A stretch of 64,000 bases of DNA, taken from Abelmoschus esculentus. Lineage: Eukaryota; Streptophyta; Magnoliopsida; Malvales; Malvaceae. Made by a program: the position numbers and the translations under genes. The notes beneath the pieces were generated by a model. That model ran no database searches. It was not told the DNA's origin and saw only the letters and a list, made by a program, of their open reading frames with translations. Positions within the stretch are counted from its first letter, which is position 1. Each line of letters begins with the position of its first letter. Positions 1-11,726 of this stretch are shown in pieces. The stretch is taken from assembly GCA_035048815.1 (NCBI GenBank), contig JAUCBN010000036.1, positions 9,372,001 through 9,436,000 of the forward strand. Reading direction: 5' to 3'.

Positions 1-801
1 TTCAACACTCTTAAGTACATAGATGATAATGAAGAATATCACTGTATAGATGAGATAAATGCTACATCAACTGAAGATGGAAGTGCAAACTTTTGCTGTG
101 ACAATTCTCCAGAGATGAAAGACCTTACAAAGTTGTTGAAGGAGCAAGATCAGAAAGAAGAAGCTCATCTGTAGCTACAAAAAATTGGCTATTTTAAGCC
201 AAGACCAGGTACGAAATTTGAATCAATTGATTTTTCTGAATTTATTTCTCATAAACCATCACTTTTACATGCACCATCTCTGGAGCTAAAACCACTACCC
301 TCAGATTTAAAATATATTTATTTGGGATCTCATAATACTTTGTTGGTGATTATTTATTCGAGTTTAGATCCTAACCAAGAGCTTAATTTTGTGAATTTAT
401 TATCTCAATATAAGAAAGCTCTAGGGTGGACTATGGCTGATTTGAAGCGGCATCATTCCAACGATCTGCATGCACAAGATTTTGCTAGAAGAATTTCATA
501 ACAATTTTATTGAACCCCAAAGAAGACTAAACTCAGCGATGAAGAAGTTAGTAATGACATAGATCATAAAATGATTGGATGTAGGAATTATATACCCAAA
601 TTCTGACTGTCATGGGTTATTCTTGTACACTGTGTACCTAAGAAGGGAAGCACTACAATAATCATCAATGAGGATAATGAGTTGCTCCCGACAATGACAG
701 TTACAGGGTGGCACATCTGCGTAGACTACAGGAAGCTGAACAATGCAACAAAAAAGGACCATTTCCTTCTTCCTTTTATTGATTAAATGTTGGATCAATT
801 A
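1..801 (+). pseudogene. Athila-like gypsy pol fragment (protease end to start of RT)
   Basis: This is a truncated Ty3/gypsy polyprotein remnant cut by the window edge. Read with several stops and frameshifts, it matches the same stretch of the minus-strand element B at about 43.9-43.1 kb. It starts at the FNTLKYIDDNEE segment after the protease, passes through the KPSLLHAPSLELKPLP and LLSQYKKALGWT linker typical of Athila-type pol, and ends in the RT N-terminus (CVDYRKLN, then FID.MLDQL). Homology stops abruptly near 801 and AT-rich sequence follows. In-frame stops (for example TAG near 172) and frame shifts rule out function. It is an independent, opposite-orientation copy of family B. Confidence 0.85.
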
Positions 802-884
802 TAATAAACAATTTAATAGATTAAAACGATGATATATAAATAATTTTATATCTTATAAGAAATATAAATTACTTATAAGAAAAA

Positions 885-1150
885 ATTAGGCATTTATTTT
901 AGTAAAAAATACATTAGGTACCTATTTTAAAAATATATATATAGTTTATGTACTTATTTATAAATTAAACAATTTTCTTTTAACATTGTTACCTTAAAAC
1001 ATTAAGAGAATAAAATCTTAGGCGCCTATTTCAGCCACAAAATACATTAGGCACCTATCTTAAAAAAATATATAGTTTAGACACTTATTTTAACAAAAAA
1101 AAAATATTGGACACCTATTTCAAAAAAAGTATATACATTATACACCTATT
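885..1150. repeat. Degenerate tandem repeat around TTAGGCACCTATTTT
   Basis: At least five imperfect units share a TAGGCACCTATTTT-like core followed by an A/T-rich spacer; cores lie near 887, 911, 1017, 1050 and 1105. Unit length drifts, so this is an old minisatellite. Nothing in it looks coding. Confidence 0.6.
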
Positions 1151-2451
1151 ATTGAGTTAAGCCTTAAAACTTTTACTAGCGGATGAATTGCGTCTCCTGG
1201 AAGGCAATTGTATGTTTTGTTATTAAATTTGTTACTAGTGAACTGACTCTTTGTTAAACTAGTGAATTATCAAGTTGAAAAAATTAAACTAGTGAATTAT
1301 GAAGGGGTTATGGATGTCTTAGGAAAATATAATATTAAATTTTTTAAATATAAATAATTAAATTTATTAAATTAAAATCGCATATATAAAATATATATTT
1401 TATAGAATAAATTTTTTATTATTCATGTTAATCACATTCAATTAGAACATAATCGTATTTCAATTTAACAACGGAATGATATATTTATTAAAATATATAT
1501 TTATTAACAAAGTAATTATTAAATGGCTAATACTTTAGCTTATATTGATTACCCATTTCTTTGTCATCATTTTCGAAATACTACCCCTACAAGCCCTATC
1601 TGATAAAAAAACCTACTAGATTTAAACGGGAAATGTTTAACCATTGAAATCATTGATTAAATTCAGATGAAATTCACAACTGTCATTAAAAATTATTTTA
1701 ATTTATTCGCAGTTTAGTTCAAATAATAAGTTATTTAGTATAATTTAAATATTTTTTAAGGATCCACTAATTTTATTAAAAGAGAATATATCCGAAATTA
1801 CAATGAAAATTTACATCCAGTAAACAAAACACTTCAAATCAGACATATACCTAGTAAACAAATCTAGCCATCATTAGTTCATAAGAGGATCAAAAGAAAA
1901 AGATAAAATCTTATCCAAAGACTCGAAATAAAAGAAGGATACAAACATCACCCAAATTCACGATGATAGATAAAATCATCAACAAACAACATAAAAATGC
2001 ATATTATAATGAAGGTGCGTTGACAACAAAGATATTACCACTATTCAATCGCAAAAAGGAACGGTAGATGTAATTGCATATCCAAACCTTGTTCAAGGGT
2101 CCAAAATAGGGAGATCAACAATATAAAGAATGGAGCGCCATCATGATCAGTCGTGGCGTCGTCGGATCCAACCCTGATAAAAAACCAAAAGAAAAAGAAA
2201 AAACGTACCACAAGACAGAAAACATACCAAAAGGTAGAATAAAATCGTTCCATAAAAGAAGAGTAATTTATTAAAAACTAAAAATAAAACAAATGAAATA
2301 ATAGATCCGGCGGTAGGCAATCAGTATTAAAACTGGTGCCGCTGTCGGTGAATGAAGAGAACAAAAGAGAAAAGTTTTTATAGTAAAAAATGAGAGCGGC
2401 TAGGGTTGCAATCACGAAAATATTGTGTATGTAATTTAAATGTGTATATAA
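1151..2451. other. Gene-free AT-rich spacer
   Basis: No gene is recognisable. Short open frames here are low-complexity (runs of F, K or I) and lack domain motifs. The stretch at 1900-2450 is slightly less AT-rich, but no splice-linked coding signal was found. Confidence 0.6.
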
Positions 2452-2460
2452 ATTAAAATA
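2452..2460 (+). repeat. 9-bp target-site duplication, left copy (ATTAAAATA)
   Basis: Identical to 3179-3187 on the other side of the foldback element, which sets its exact ends. Confidence 0.85.
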
Positions 2461-3178
2461 GGCATAAAGATAATTTTAACCCTTTAACGTTTATAGTTTT
2501 TATCGTTTTGACACTTATATTTTTTGGATAAATTTAGCCCTTAACCTATATCTTTTTCACAAATATCTTATTTTTTAACTAGCTTGATGACTGGACCGTT
2601 AAAAATTTAACGATGATACATAAATATGAAATATAATTTTAAATGACATGGCATGTAACCTATCAAATACATATGTATATGGAATATAATTTTATTTCAA
2701 TATAAAATATAAAACAATTAAAATTTAAATAAAATATTAAAAATTAATTAATTATTTAAATAAAATATTAAAATTTAAATAAAATATTAAAAATTTTATC
2801 TTAAAAATAGAAACACAATTCGAATAAGATTTTGATTTTATCATAGTTAGGGTTAAGAATGTTTAATAGCCTTTTTATTTTAGAATTAATTATTTTTTAA
2901 TATTTTATTTAAATTTTAATTGTTTTATATTTTATATTAAAATAAAATTATATTCCATATATATATATATGTATTTGATAGGTTATATGCCATGTTATTT
3001 AAAATTATATTTCATATATATGTATCATCGTTAAATTTTTAACGGTCCAATCATCAAGCTAGTTAAAAAATAAGATATTTATCAAAAAGATATATGTTAA
3101 AGGCTAAATTTATCCAAAAAAATAAGGGTCAAAACGATAAAAATTATAAGCGTTAAAGGTTAAAATTATCTTTATACC
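2461..3178. mobile_element. Foldback MITE, Mutator-like (MULE-MITE)
   Basis: Two arms of roughly 310-330 bp are near-perfect reverse complements (about 2461-2790 and 2860-3178) around a short AT-rich loop. The outer ends read GGCATAAAGATAATTTTAAC on the left and its near complement on the right. The 9-bp sequence ATTAAAATA flanks both sides exactly (2452-2460 and 3179-3187). A 9-bp duplication is the family mark of Mutator superfamily insertions. No coding capacity is present. Transcription across it would give a long hairpin. Confidence 0.88.
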
Positions 3179-3187
3179 ATTAAAATA

Positions 3188-4700
3188 TTGTGTAAGTAAA
3201 GAATTCTCTCATCAAAATTAAATGTGTTACGTAAGTTAATTTAAATTAATTTAAATATAGCTTTAAAACTCGAAAAGATAACGAAATATATTTTTATTTG
3301 AGTGTAAACCTTTTTATAAAAAACAAAACTCAATTTTAAACTTATGTATGGTTAAATAAAATAATTTAATAATGATTAATCGAAAAAAAAATTACAAGCT
3401 ACTAATGTTTTGTCTAAATATTATTTTGAGCAATTTTTTTTATTATTTTACTATTTTTAATGTGTCAAAAAATAAATTCTTTTAATATTTTTCAATCATT
3501 TTAAACTCATTACTTTTTATAATAATTCCAATAAAACATTGACATTTTACAAGTGAAGTAAACATTAAAAATTAAATTAATAAAAGATTTAAATTCATAA
3601 AAATAAAAGCCTAAAATTCTAAAATTATCAGAAGGATCTTCAAAATCTCAATTTTCATTTTTTTCTTCAAATTATAACATTTTTTTAAGATTTTCTGAAT
3701 TTACATTTTAAAAATAAGTATTCACAGATTGTAAAACGTAAAATAATCTATTAGAAGTAAAAAAAAAAAAAAAAAAATCAGTAGATCTATGAAGTGTGTA
3801 CTTTTCCTTTTACGTTGTACAAAATTTACTTAATTTTAGGTCAATATAAGTAAATTCCTTCCCAAAAATAATTACACGTGTTAAGTAAAATAAACGGGAA
3901 TTAATTGTTAAATTCTTGTAGCTTTCAAAACGGAAGCCACCCTACACGTCTTTCTCCCTTATGCAAAATTTATGATTAATAAATCTTGAAATGTTAGATA
4001 AAAATCCATGATTTTTTTATTAAATAAGAAATATTATGTTCTCGTTCGGGTTTTGAATTCATATAAAATAATATAAATATCTTTAATTTTAGATTAATCA
4101 GTAAATCTTATTAATTTTTTAATTTTTTAATTTTTTTTTGTTTTTTAAAGTTTTGTCTTTACTAATCCGAATCGATCTACATTATTTATCTAATTTTAAT
4201 AGACGAATTTTCCACGTAATTTGACCATGTATTTTCGCCAATATATTGACAAGATAATAAAATAAATCACTAAAAATCAGGCCCCGAGGAATGGAAAGCA
4301 TATATAGGTGGCAATACTTGTCAATTCTCCATCTTTGGGATTTGGAAGAAATATATTCACCAAATGGATCATGCTAATTTTGTAAACCTAATACTTTATA
4401 TATATGTATATAGTTAGGTCATAGGTCCATTAATCTAATAGATTTTCTACCTTTTTCTTATTAACAATTCATGCATGTCAGATTCTTACCCTAATCATTT
4501 CTAAATTTACTGATATAATGAAGTAAAAAGTAAAATTTCCAAAACCATTTAGCTTGGAGAAATGGTATGAATTCCAAAACCAAAACCAAGACAATTTTAT
4601 TTGAATAGAAGGGTCAGTAAAGGCCAGCATTTATGAGTCATCACATGCAGCCATTAATATCGCTACCAGCAAAAGAATTTCCCACACACCCAATCTAAAA
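3188..4700. other. Gene-free AT-rich spacer and distal 5' flank of the BTB/NPH3 gene
   Basis: No coding signal. It contains a 19-base A run at 3759-3777. The last few hundred bases (from about 4260) are less extreme in composition and may hold the promoter of the downstream gene. TATA-like strings occur near 4300 and 4400, but no start site can be fixed. Confidence 0.5.
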
Positions 4701-4715
4701 AACATACTCACCAGT

Positions 4716-4757
4716 GCCAATGCCAATGCCAATGCCAATGCCAATGCCAATGCCAGT
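4716..4757 (+). repeat. GCCAAT hexanucleotide microsatellite upstream of the BTB/NPH3 gene
   Basis: Six perfect GCCAAT units (4716-4751) are bounded on each side by a degenerate CCAGT unit. It lies 80-121 bp before the predicted start codon, so it is in the 5' UTR or core promoter. Each unit holds a CCAAT box, the core bound by NF-Y; any regulatory role is inference. Confidence 0.85.
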
Positions 4758-4836
4758 GACTCCACCATTCAATTAAAGTCTCACACCCAAAACAAAATTT
4801 TCTGGAAACCAAACAGGAAAGAAACACGATAAAAAA

Positions 4837-6838
4837 ATGAAGCCTTGGAGAAATTTAGGAGTTGTAGAAACCATTTATGAAGAAGAAGCTTACGATGACG
4901 ATGATGGTGACTCTCCTTCTCTTTTATCTTCATCTCCTTCACAACTCCACTCGAGAGTAGAAGCTTGGTATTGTTTTCCCCCTTTTTTATTTGGATTATT
5001 GTTTTTTTTTTTTTCTGTGTTTTCATCTTATTTTATTTTGGGGGTTATTGTCTATTAAAAGGTCTTCGGCAATGGGGTGTAAAACTGATGTGTTGATACA
5101 TGTACAGGGAACAGCTTTTCACCTTCATAAGGTATGCTTTTTTTTAAAAAAAAATGGGGGATTTTTATATATTTATTTTCAACTTGATTGCTTTGATTAA
5201 ACCCAATATTGTAAGGAGAAATAGCAACATTCTTATATCCTCTGGGTTTTTCCTTTAAACTGCGTTTTGGAAATTATATTATTAATGAACAGTTTCTGGT
5301 TCAACTATTTTCTGTTTTTCTTCATAGGATCCTCTGTCTCACAGGAGCACCTATTTAAGGCGGAAATTAACCCTACAATCAGAATTGACGTTATCCCCGC
5401 CGTTAAACTTAACTGCCGAAACCTTCTCTCTCGTTGTCAATTTTTGTTACGGAACTCACCTCCTCGTGACTCCATTCAACGTCGCGTCCCTCCTGATAGC
5501 GGCGGAACTCCTCGGGATGACGGAGTCCAAAGGTGACGGCGACTGTAACTTGAAGCAGATGACCGAGAATTACTTCCAGCGATTCATCGCCGTCAACGGA
5601 GAGTACGCGGCGATTGTTTTCAGGTCTTGTCTTGCGTTGCTCCCGGAGGCGGAAACCACGTCGTTCCTCGTCAGTAGATGCGTGGAGGCTATGAATTTGG
5701 CGGAGGATTGGAACGGTTTGGACGTTTTCTTTGACGATGTTATATCTTTGCGCTCCGAGGATTTCAAAATCGTTACGGAGTCCATGCACCAACGGTTTGA
5801 GTACCACGATTTGCTTTACAGAATGGTTGATTTTTATCTCGAGGTAAGGACACTACATGCACTCGGGTGCTACATCTTTAAAAAATTTAAATCTCCTTAT
5901 ATTTTATAGTAATTAACTACATGATTGGTCATATTTCTATATATTGATACGTATTTATACTAATATAAAAAGTTAGATTAATTAGACTCATAATTTTATA
6001 TTAGTTGGCATGGATTTGCAAGTTTAAAGTTGATTTATGGTCACATTGGAACTTATTGTTTGAGCAGGAGCATGATGAGAAGATAACCGAGGAACAGAAG
6101 ACGCAGATATGTAATTCCATCGACTGCAACAAGCTGTCGCCTCAACTTCTCTTACATGCAGTGCAAAATCCTCGAATGCCTTTGCGTTTCGTCGTCCGAG
6201 CCATGTTGGTCGAACAACTCACTACCCGTCGCACCATTTTCTCAGCCACCAATCATCATTTATCGAGTAGGCATCGCCCTAGAAACAGCAACAACGACGA
6301 CGACGTTGACAATAATATCACCCTCGGTGAAATCCTCGAACGCGATGCCACCAAGCGCGAAACGGCTCAACTCAAGGCAGCAATGGATGCTACGAGCTCC
6401 CGGATCCAAACCCTGGAAAAACAACTGCATTGCATGAAAAAGATATTGAAGGAGTCCGAGGAGAATGGTATTGAAGGAACAGGTGGTGGGTCTAGAGATG
6501 GGTTGGAATCGGTCAGGTCAGCTAGTTTCCATTACGGCTCAAGGAATAATACTGAAAGCGCGTATCTTGGAGCTCCTTTTTCAGCCAGTTTTCGTTTCAG
6601 TGGTGGTCGAAAAGAACGAGCACTGGGAATGGGATCTTCCCCGCCGGAGCACTCAGCCATTGACAATCCCAGAATCAAGAAAAGTATTGGGCAGAGGTTG
6701 ATTAAAGGGCTTAAAAGCGCATTACGAGTATCAAATTCTGCAACCAAAAATGACATTCCTCACAAGAAAAGTTCAACAATATCAGAAAACGGTAAGGTTA
6801 AAACTGAAGCAGAAAATGGAATACAGCATTCCGGTTGA
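4837..6838 (+). CDS. BTB/POZ-NPH3 family protein, At3g49900-like, four exons
   Basis: Predicted join is 4837-4967, 5062-5131, 5328-5843 and 6068-6838 (495 residues). All introns have GT-AG ends and the joins keep frame. The N-terminus (MKPWRNLGVVETIYEE) and the HSRVEAW segment at the first junction match the At3g49900 subgroup of plant NPH3/RPT2-like proteins, as I recall it. A BTB fold starts near residue 50 (TDVLIHVQGTAFHLHK). The NPH3 signature (CNKLSPQLLLHAVQNPRMPL, then RFVVRAMLVEQL) lies near residues 259-290. A coiled coil covers about 325-370, and the tail is Ser/Lys-rich. Family members are mostly plasma-membrane or signalling adaptors for CUL3 ubiquitin ligase, NPH3 itself acting with phototropins. 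The partner of this one is unknown. Coding DNA is far less AT-rich than the flanks, and no stop or frameshift was seen. It is the only intact host gene in the window. Confidence 0.9.
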
Positions 6839-8118
6839 ACCTGAGAATAGAACTAACTAGGTAAAATGATAGATTATATATTTTGACCCATTTTTATTGT
6901 CTTCAAACCAGTATATTTATACTGAGCCGTGAAATGATGACAACTCGAGACCTTACAAGTTCATACTTGACTGGATGTTTGAAATTAACTGAGAACTTAT
7001 CTTATTTGTTTACCTTCATACCAGTGGTTACTTAGTTGAATTAGTATATTAGAGATTTTTTGTTTTGTCTACATAGTGTTTGAAAATGTCAACCACATTT
7101 AAAAATTTATAATTCATGTACTAAGTATTGTTTTTCTAAGATTGAAAAGGTAAAATGGTTAATTTTTTTATATTTCTTTCAAATTATTCAATTTTTGATC
7201 TTATTAAAATGGTTAAATAAAATTTAAATTTTTTTTAATATAAATATTTTTTTGAAGAAACAACTTTTATTTCTATTATTTTTCAAAATATATCATGTAT
7301 TTTTAGTTCAAAAGTTTCAATTTTTGAAATTGTCAAGGGTTTCCCACTAAGTACACACCCTTCAAGAGGTCCCATTGTTTTAAAATTTGCAGGGTCTATC
7401 CTGAATTTTGATTGATTTCTGATGATGAGGTTGGGTCACCTTTACCTCGTCAACGATTTAGTGTTGCGTTTAGTATGGAGAAAGGCCCCACTTTTCAGAT
7501 AGCTTTTAAAAATTTTAGGGTAAAATAGCCTAATGGTTATCCATTTTCAAGAAGTTCTCAATTTAATCATTCAAAATAATATTATTACAATTAAGTTACC
7601 AATATTATAAGAGTTAATTGTTAGAATGGTCAATTATGTTTCTCCTAGTACAAGGTTGATTATCAATTTAAAAAAACAACATTACATTGTTTGGGTATAA
7701 ACTTTGATCACTCAAACTTTTATGACTATTAAACATTGACATGATATTAATTTAATACGATAATAAATAAATTATCTAAAAATCTCTAAACTAAAAGTTT
7801 AATTTTATTTTGATTACCAAAATAAAAATAATTTATCTAGATAAATTAGTTGAGACTATATTGTAGCAATAAAAAAGTTTCAATGTGAAGGGACAATAGA
7901 AAAAGAATGATAATTATATGAAGACAAACAACATAAATCTATTCCTTTAAACTTTGTTCGCTCATTAAAATTCTTATTTGTTGATTCTTTTTATTATTGG
8001 ATATTCACTTTCAAGAACCAAAACATCGAAGACTAAATGGGAAACCTTGTGGGTAAATTACAACGTAAAACCTTAGGTACCCTCCCTTCATCCCTATATT
8101 GTCAATATTCAAGCATAT
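6839..8118. other. 3' flank of the BTB/NPH3 gene and gene-free spacer
   Basis: AT-rich sequence with no recognisable gene. No canonical AATAAA signal appears just after the stop. The terminal part (about 8000-8118) may belong to an old LTR into which element A inserted, since it can be read on across A into 13055-13149. Confidence 0.5.
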
Positions 8119-8318
8119 TGTCACAATCTGTCACCTAGCACTAAGGCAAACTAAATATCCTTGACATTTTAAGGTAAACATGCACCAAGAAAGCATATAG
8201 AATGACCTAGAGTGATCTACAACAATGTTGAAGCTTGCCACAAGATTCTATAAGGTTCTACCAAAGTTTAGACGCATCTGGAAGACTTTACATGATTCTA
8301 GAAGACTTTTCGAGATGA

Positions 8319-8406
8319 TTCTAGAAGATTCTAGAATATTCTAGAAGGATAAGGAACACGCTAGAAACGTCTAGAATATTCTAGAAGGATCTAGAATGTT
8401 CAAGAA
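8319..8406 (+). promoter_or_regulatory. Heat-shock-element clusters in the element A LTR
   Basis: TTC at 8319, 8329 and 8339 alternate with GAA at 8324, 8334 and 8344, which is perfect spacing. In the second cluster GAA/TTC occur at 8374, 8379, 8384, 8394, 8399 and 8404, with one register missing. HSF trimers bind three or more such alternating units; binding here is inferred. Confidence 0.75.
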
Positions 8407-8595
8407 GAGTCGAGAAAGTTTAGGACTATTCTAGAACACCCTGAAGCTCTCTAGAACCTTTTGGATACTTGTAGACATGTAAGGATATATGTAGAAATGT
8501 CTAGAAAAGTATAAGTCATTGTAGATATTTATGGAGGCAACATAATAGTCATCCAGTTAAATCAATCCTATCCATCCATTCGGGATGTGAGAGCA

Positions 8596-8603
8596 TATAA
8601 ATA
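8596..8603 (+). promoter_or_regulatory. TATA box of the element A 5' LTR
   Basis: TATAAATA, matched by the same string in the 3' LTR at 12828-12835, downstream of the heat-shock-element clusters. Confidence 0.65.
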
Positions 8604-8823
8604 GGGTCACTCCATTTATAAACCATCTCACAAAATCTAAGCTTTTCAAGTATTGTAAAGCTTTTTCCAAACTTAATAAAGTGTCAATTTCCTAAATCCT
8701 TTTTGCCTTCTCAATCCTTCAAGCTTTCTAGCCATAGCGTTTGTGTGAATCAAGGGTTGTTAGCATTGAATCGGGATACTAGTGTCGCACACATAGCTTG
8801 GAAAAGACTAAGTCCGTGGCAAT

Positions 8824-8836
8824 TGGTAACAAAGCA
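8824..8836 (+). other. Element A primer-binding site (initiator-Met tRNA type)
   Basis: TGGTAACAAAGCA lies 2 bp after the 5' LTR and resembles the usual plant TGGTATCAGAGCC, with several mismatches. Confidence 0.55.
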
Positions 8837-8881
8837 TGTTATGATCATGTTCGAGACATGGCAAAGAGTGGAAAGAACCAA

Positions 8882-10045
8882 GTTGTCGACTCAACCGAGA
8901 TGGAGACCACACAAGAGCAACAAAGGCGTGAGGAGTTAGTTGATCCTTTTGCAGGTAGAACATGAGCCAAGTCCAAGGATCGACTGTGTAGCTTGGAGTC
9001 TCCAATAACCTATGTCGAGGAAAATGTGGTGGGCATGGGTGCCCAAATGGACGACCTTCACTAGTGGGTGGAAGAACTCAAGGCAGAGGATGATGAGATC
9101 CATACGACCATGAAGGTCAGGATGATAAAGCTAGAAGAAACCATGTGGACCGAGATGGGTCAAATTTGTGACCTTCTCATGGGGGAGCTCTCAAAGGTGT
9201 GTGAGTCCTTCCAACGTGATATGGACAACACTCGATCCCAACTTGAGACATTCAAAGGTGACCTTGCATTGTGCAAGCATCTTATGTCTATGAGGCCTAG
9301 TAAATCAATTGAGTCTAGAAGGGTCCAGGTGCCCAAGACAAAACTTTTAGTGAACCACGTAACTCCAAAGAAGTAGACAAGTTCTTATGGGGGATAGAGC
9401 AATACCTTACAGTTTCGACATTATGGATGAGACATCCAAGATTCAGATTACAACTCTATACCTTATCGACATAACTATGCTTTGGTAGAGGATAAGGCAC
9501 TTGGACATTGAGAAAGGTATGTACACTATATCTATTTTTAATGATTTTAAGGAGCTAAAACGTCAATTCTATCTTAAGAATGCTGAAGAAAAGGCTCGAG
9601 CTCATTTGTAAAGGCTTAAACAATTAGGGAGCATTTATGACTATGTCAAAGACTTTACTGACTTGGTGCTTGAGATCCCTGAACTATCTATAAAAGAACC
9701 ACTATTCAATTTCATAGATGGATTCCACCAATGGGCTAAGGCCTGATTAAGGTTTCGTGGGGTGCTAAATCTTGTCGATGTTATTGCCGTAGCCGAGAGT
9801 TTAATTGATTATTCTAGCTACAAAGAGTCCAACATCAAGCCGAAGGATAAGAAGAGTGGGGAAGTCATAGGTTGGAGAGATAAAAGCCCTCGTAAGGATG
9901 ACCACTATGAGGATCACTCATACAATTCTAAAGACCCGCCCTTATGGAAAGACAAAGCCAAGGATAAGTCTCAACAAGCTCGAGTCACAAGAAGATCATC
10001 ATCAAATAAGTGCTTCATTTGATATGGTGACCATTGAGTTCGGGA
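8882..10045 (+). pseudogene. Element A gag, broken
   Basis: The first part reads in one frame from about 8882 to 9376 with a TGA and a TAG inside. It is acidic and coiled-coil rich (EELKAEDDEIHTTMKVRMIK). A +1 shift near 9370 leads into a capsid-like domain (FNDFKELKRQFYLKNAEEKA, then YDYVKDFTDLVLEIPELSIK), the Ty3/gypsy retrotransposon gag fold, again with stops. A basic linker and a ruined zinc knuckle follow (C-F-I-stop-YGDH near 10011-10045, expected C-X2-C-X4-H-X4-C). Several stops and one frameshift prevent function. Confidence 0.75.
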
Positions 10046-10138
10046 GTTCCTATAACGACAAGCCCTTAGTTTGCTCCTTACTAAACATCAAGAAGATATT
10101 GTTGCCGAGGAACGTAAACTTGGTGCATAAATGGGATC

Positions 10139-11726
10139 TGTTAATGCTCTAAAAGTATATTTTATACCCTTTTATTTAAGGTTTTGTTTGATTTCAAACT
10201 CATTTGCATTTACATTTAGATTAGGTTTTTATTTTATTTTCTCTTTTATTTTTAAAGATATTGCTTTGAAGGGTATTTTGTTAGTGTTTTTGTGTAGATT
10301 ATCGGGGCAAAGTTGAAAGAATTGAAGAGATGCTTTAGCAATTTTAAGTCTGGATCAGACTTCAAGATGCTATAGTATTGTGTGCGGACAAAATAGAACA
10401 ACAAAAAGGACATACCTGCGGCTCACTATCCTCACGCATTAATTTAAGGTCAGTCGCACCTCCCCTGTCATCCCTGCATTTTGCTGCAATTTTTTGCAAA
10501 AAATGTTAGGGAATATTCCTTGAATCTTTAGGGTACAAAACCCTAGAAGTCTCCTATATATACAAGGCCAAATCCTCCTTTACAAGTATGGTGAAATAAA
10601 GCTAAAAGAGTAGCAAGAGACAAAAAAGAAAAAGGAGTGAACTTTAAGGAGAGCAACGAGGAAGAAGAAAGAAGAAAGACGATCACTTTCCTTTATCTTT
10701 AATCTCAAGCTGAGCCATCATTGTTGTAGAGCTTCTAACAAGGGATTTGCGAGACTTCGGGAGAAGCGACAAGCTAATAAAGCTTTACGGCATAAGCGTT
10801 TGAGACTTTTTTCCTCTTCACATTGCTTTACATGTTTTCTTGTTGATAAAAATGTAATTCAAAGAACGCAAGTTGAATAGTTTGTCTAACCTAGCCATGA
10901 ACTAAAGTAGTATAGCTAAGGCTTGTTATTGATGATTTTTATTTTGTTTGAATGAATGTACTGTTTTCAATGTTTATTTAAGTGTTTTGTTCATGAAAAC
11001 TAACACCTTTTCACTTAAACGGTAGTTTGTAAGAGCTTCGGGAGATTGTCATAGCTAAGGGGTTCGAGAAGATTAGGTCTAAGTATAGACAAAGCTAGAC
11101 CAACATGAACAATGAGGTTACTGTGGGAGCAGAATCCTAACTCACCTTAAGGATAAGGGAGAGTTTTAACGACTAAAAAGGGTAGCACTTTATCAACATT
11201 AGAAGTGTTATGGTTGAGATTGGGAGGTAATGCTTTAGCATTTTCGAGTGTTAGGCCTTTTGATAGGGATAGTGGAGGCATTTTTAGTAAACTCTATCGA
11301 GCACTTGTTAACCCAGTAGAATAGTAAGCCTTTCAGGAGAACAGTGAAGTCGTTGCCATAGCAAGCCTAGTCTGTCTTAAGCTTGAAAATCTTCTTTGTG
11401 TTGTGTTTGTGCAACTTTATTCATTACTACATTCTCTGTTTTATTTTTCTATTGCATTTCCGTGACAAGCTTTATTTTGCTTCCACATTTTCAGTGACAC
11501 TTTTATTTTGCTAAAGCATTTTGGTGACAATTGCATAATTGCTTTAGCATATGCTCATACAAAGGATTTTCTTATCTTTTGTGTATGCTAACTATTTTTT
11601 AAATAACCTATCCAATCCTTGTAGGAACTATCTCACTCATACACTTTATTACATGTTCGATGTTTATACTTGCACGAGAATCAATCATATTTTAAGCACT
11701 TGACCTCAACAAGTTTTTGCTCAATA
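10139..11726 (+). mobile_element. Solo LTR of Athila-like family B inside element A
   Basis: It begins TGTTAATGCTCTAAAAG, like the sense start of the element B LTR, and is alignable to 46437-48119 (reverse strand) along its length. GGATC flanks it at 10134-10138 and 11727-11731, and removing the insert plus one copy restores the element A reading (…MGS joined to MQLL). The right end reads AATA where CA is expected, probably a decayed terminus. LTR-LTR recombination is the usual origin of solo LTRs. Confidence 0.85.

Larger units (their letters stand above)
8119..8821 (+). repeat. Element A 5' LTR with heat-shock-element arrays and TATA box
   Basis: 703 bp, TG...CA. Alternating TTC/GAA pentamers at exact 5-bp steps run 8319-8346 (six units), with a second cluster at 8374-8406. 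A TATAAATA box is at 8596-8603, about 250 bp downstream. This is the layout of an HSF-responsive promoter. Confidence 0.85.

Noticed and set aside
2041..2253. 70-codon minus-strand frame with an F-rich stretch
   Set aside because: Low-complexity A/T-driven frame, no splice context, no family resemblance.
5409..5807. 132-codon minus-strand frame
   Set aside because: Antisense shadow of exon 3 of the BTB/NPH3 gene.
9898..10316. Two short plus-strand frames across the gag end of element A
   Set aside because: They are off-frame to gag and the second spans the solo LTR junction at 10139.
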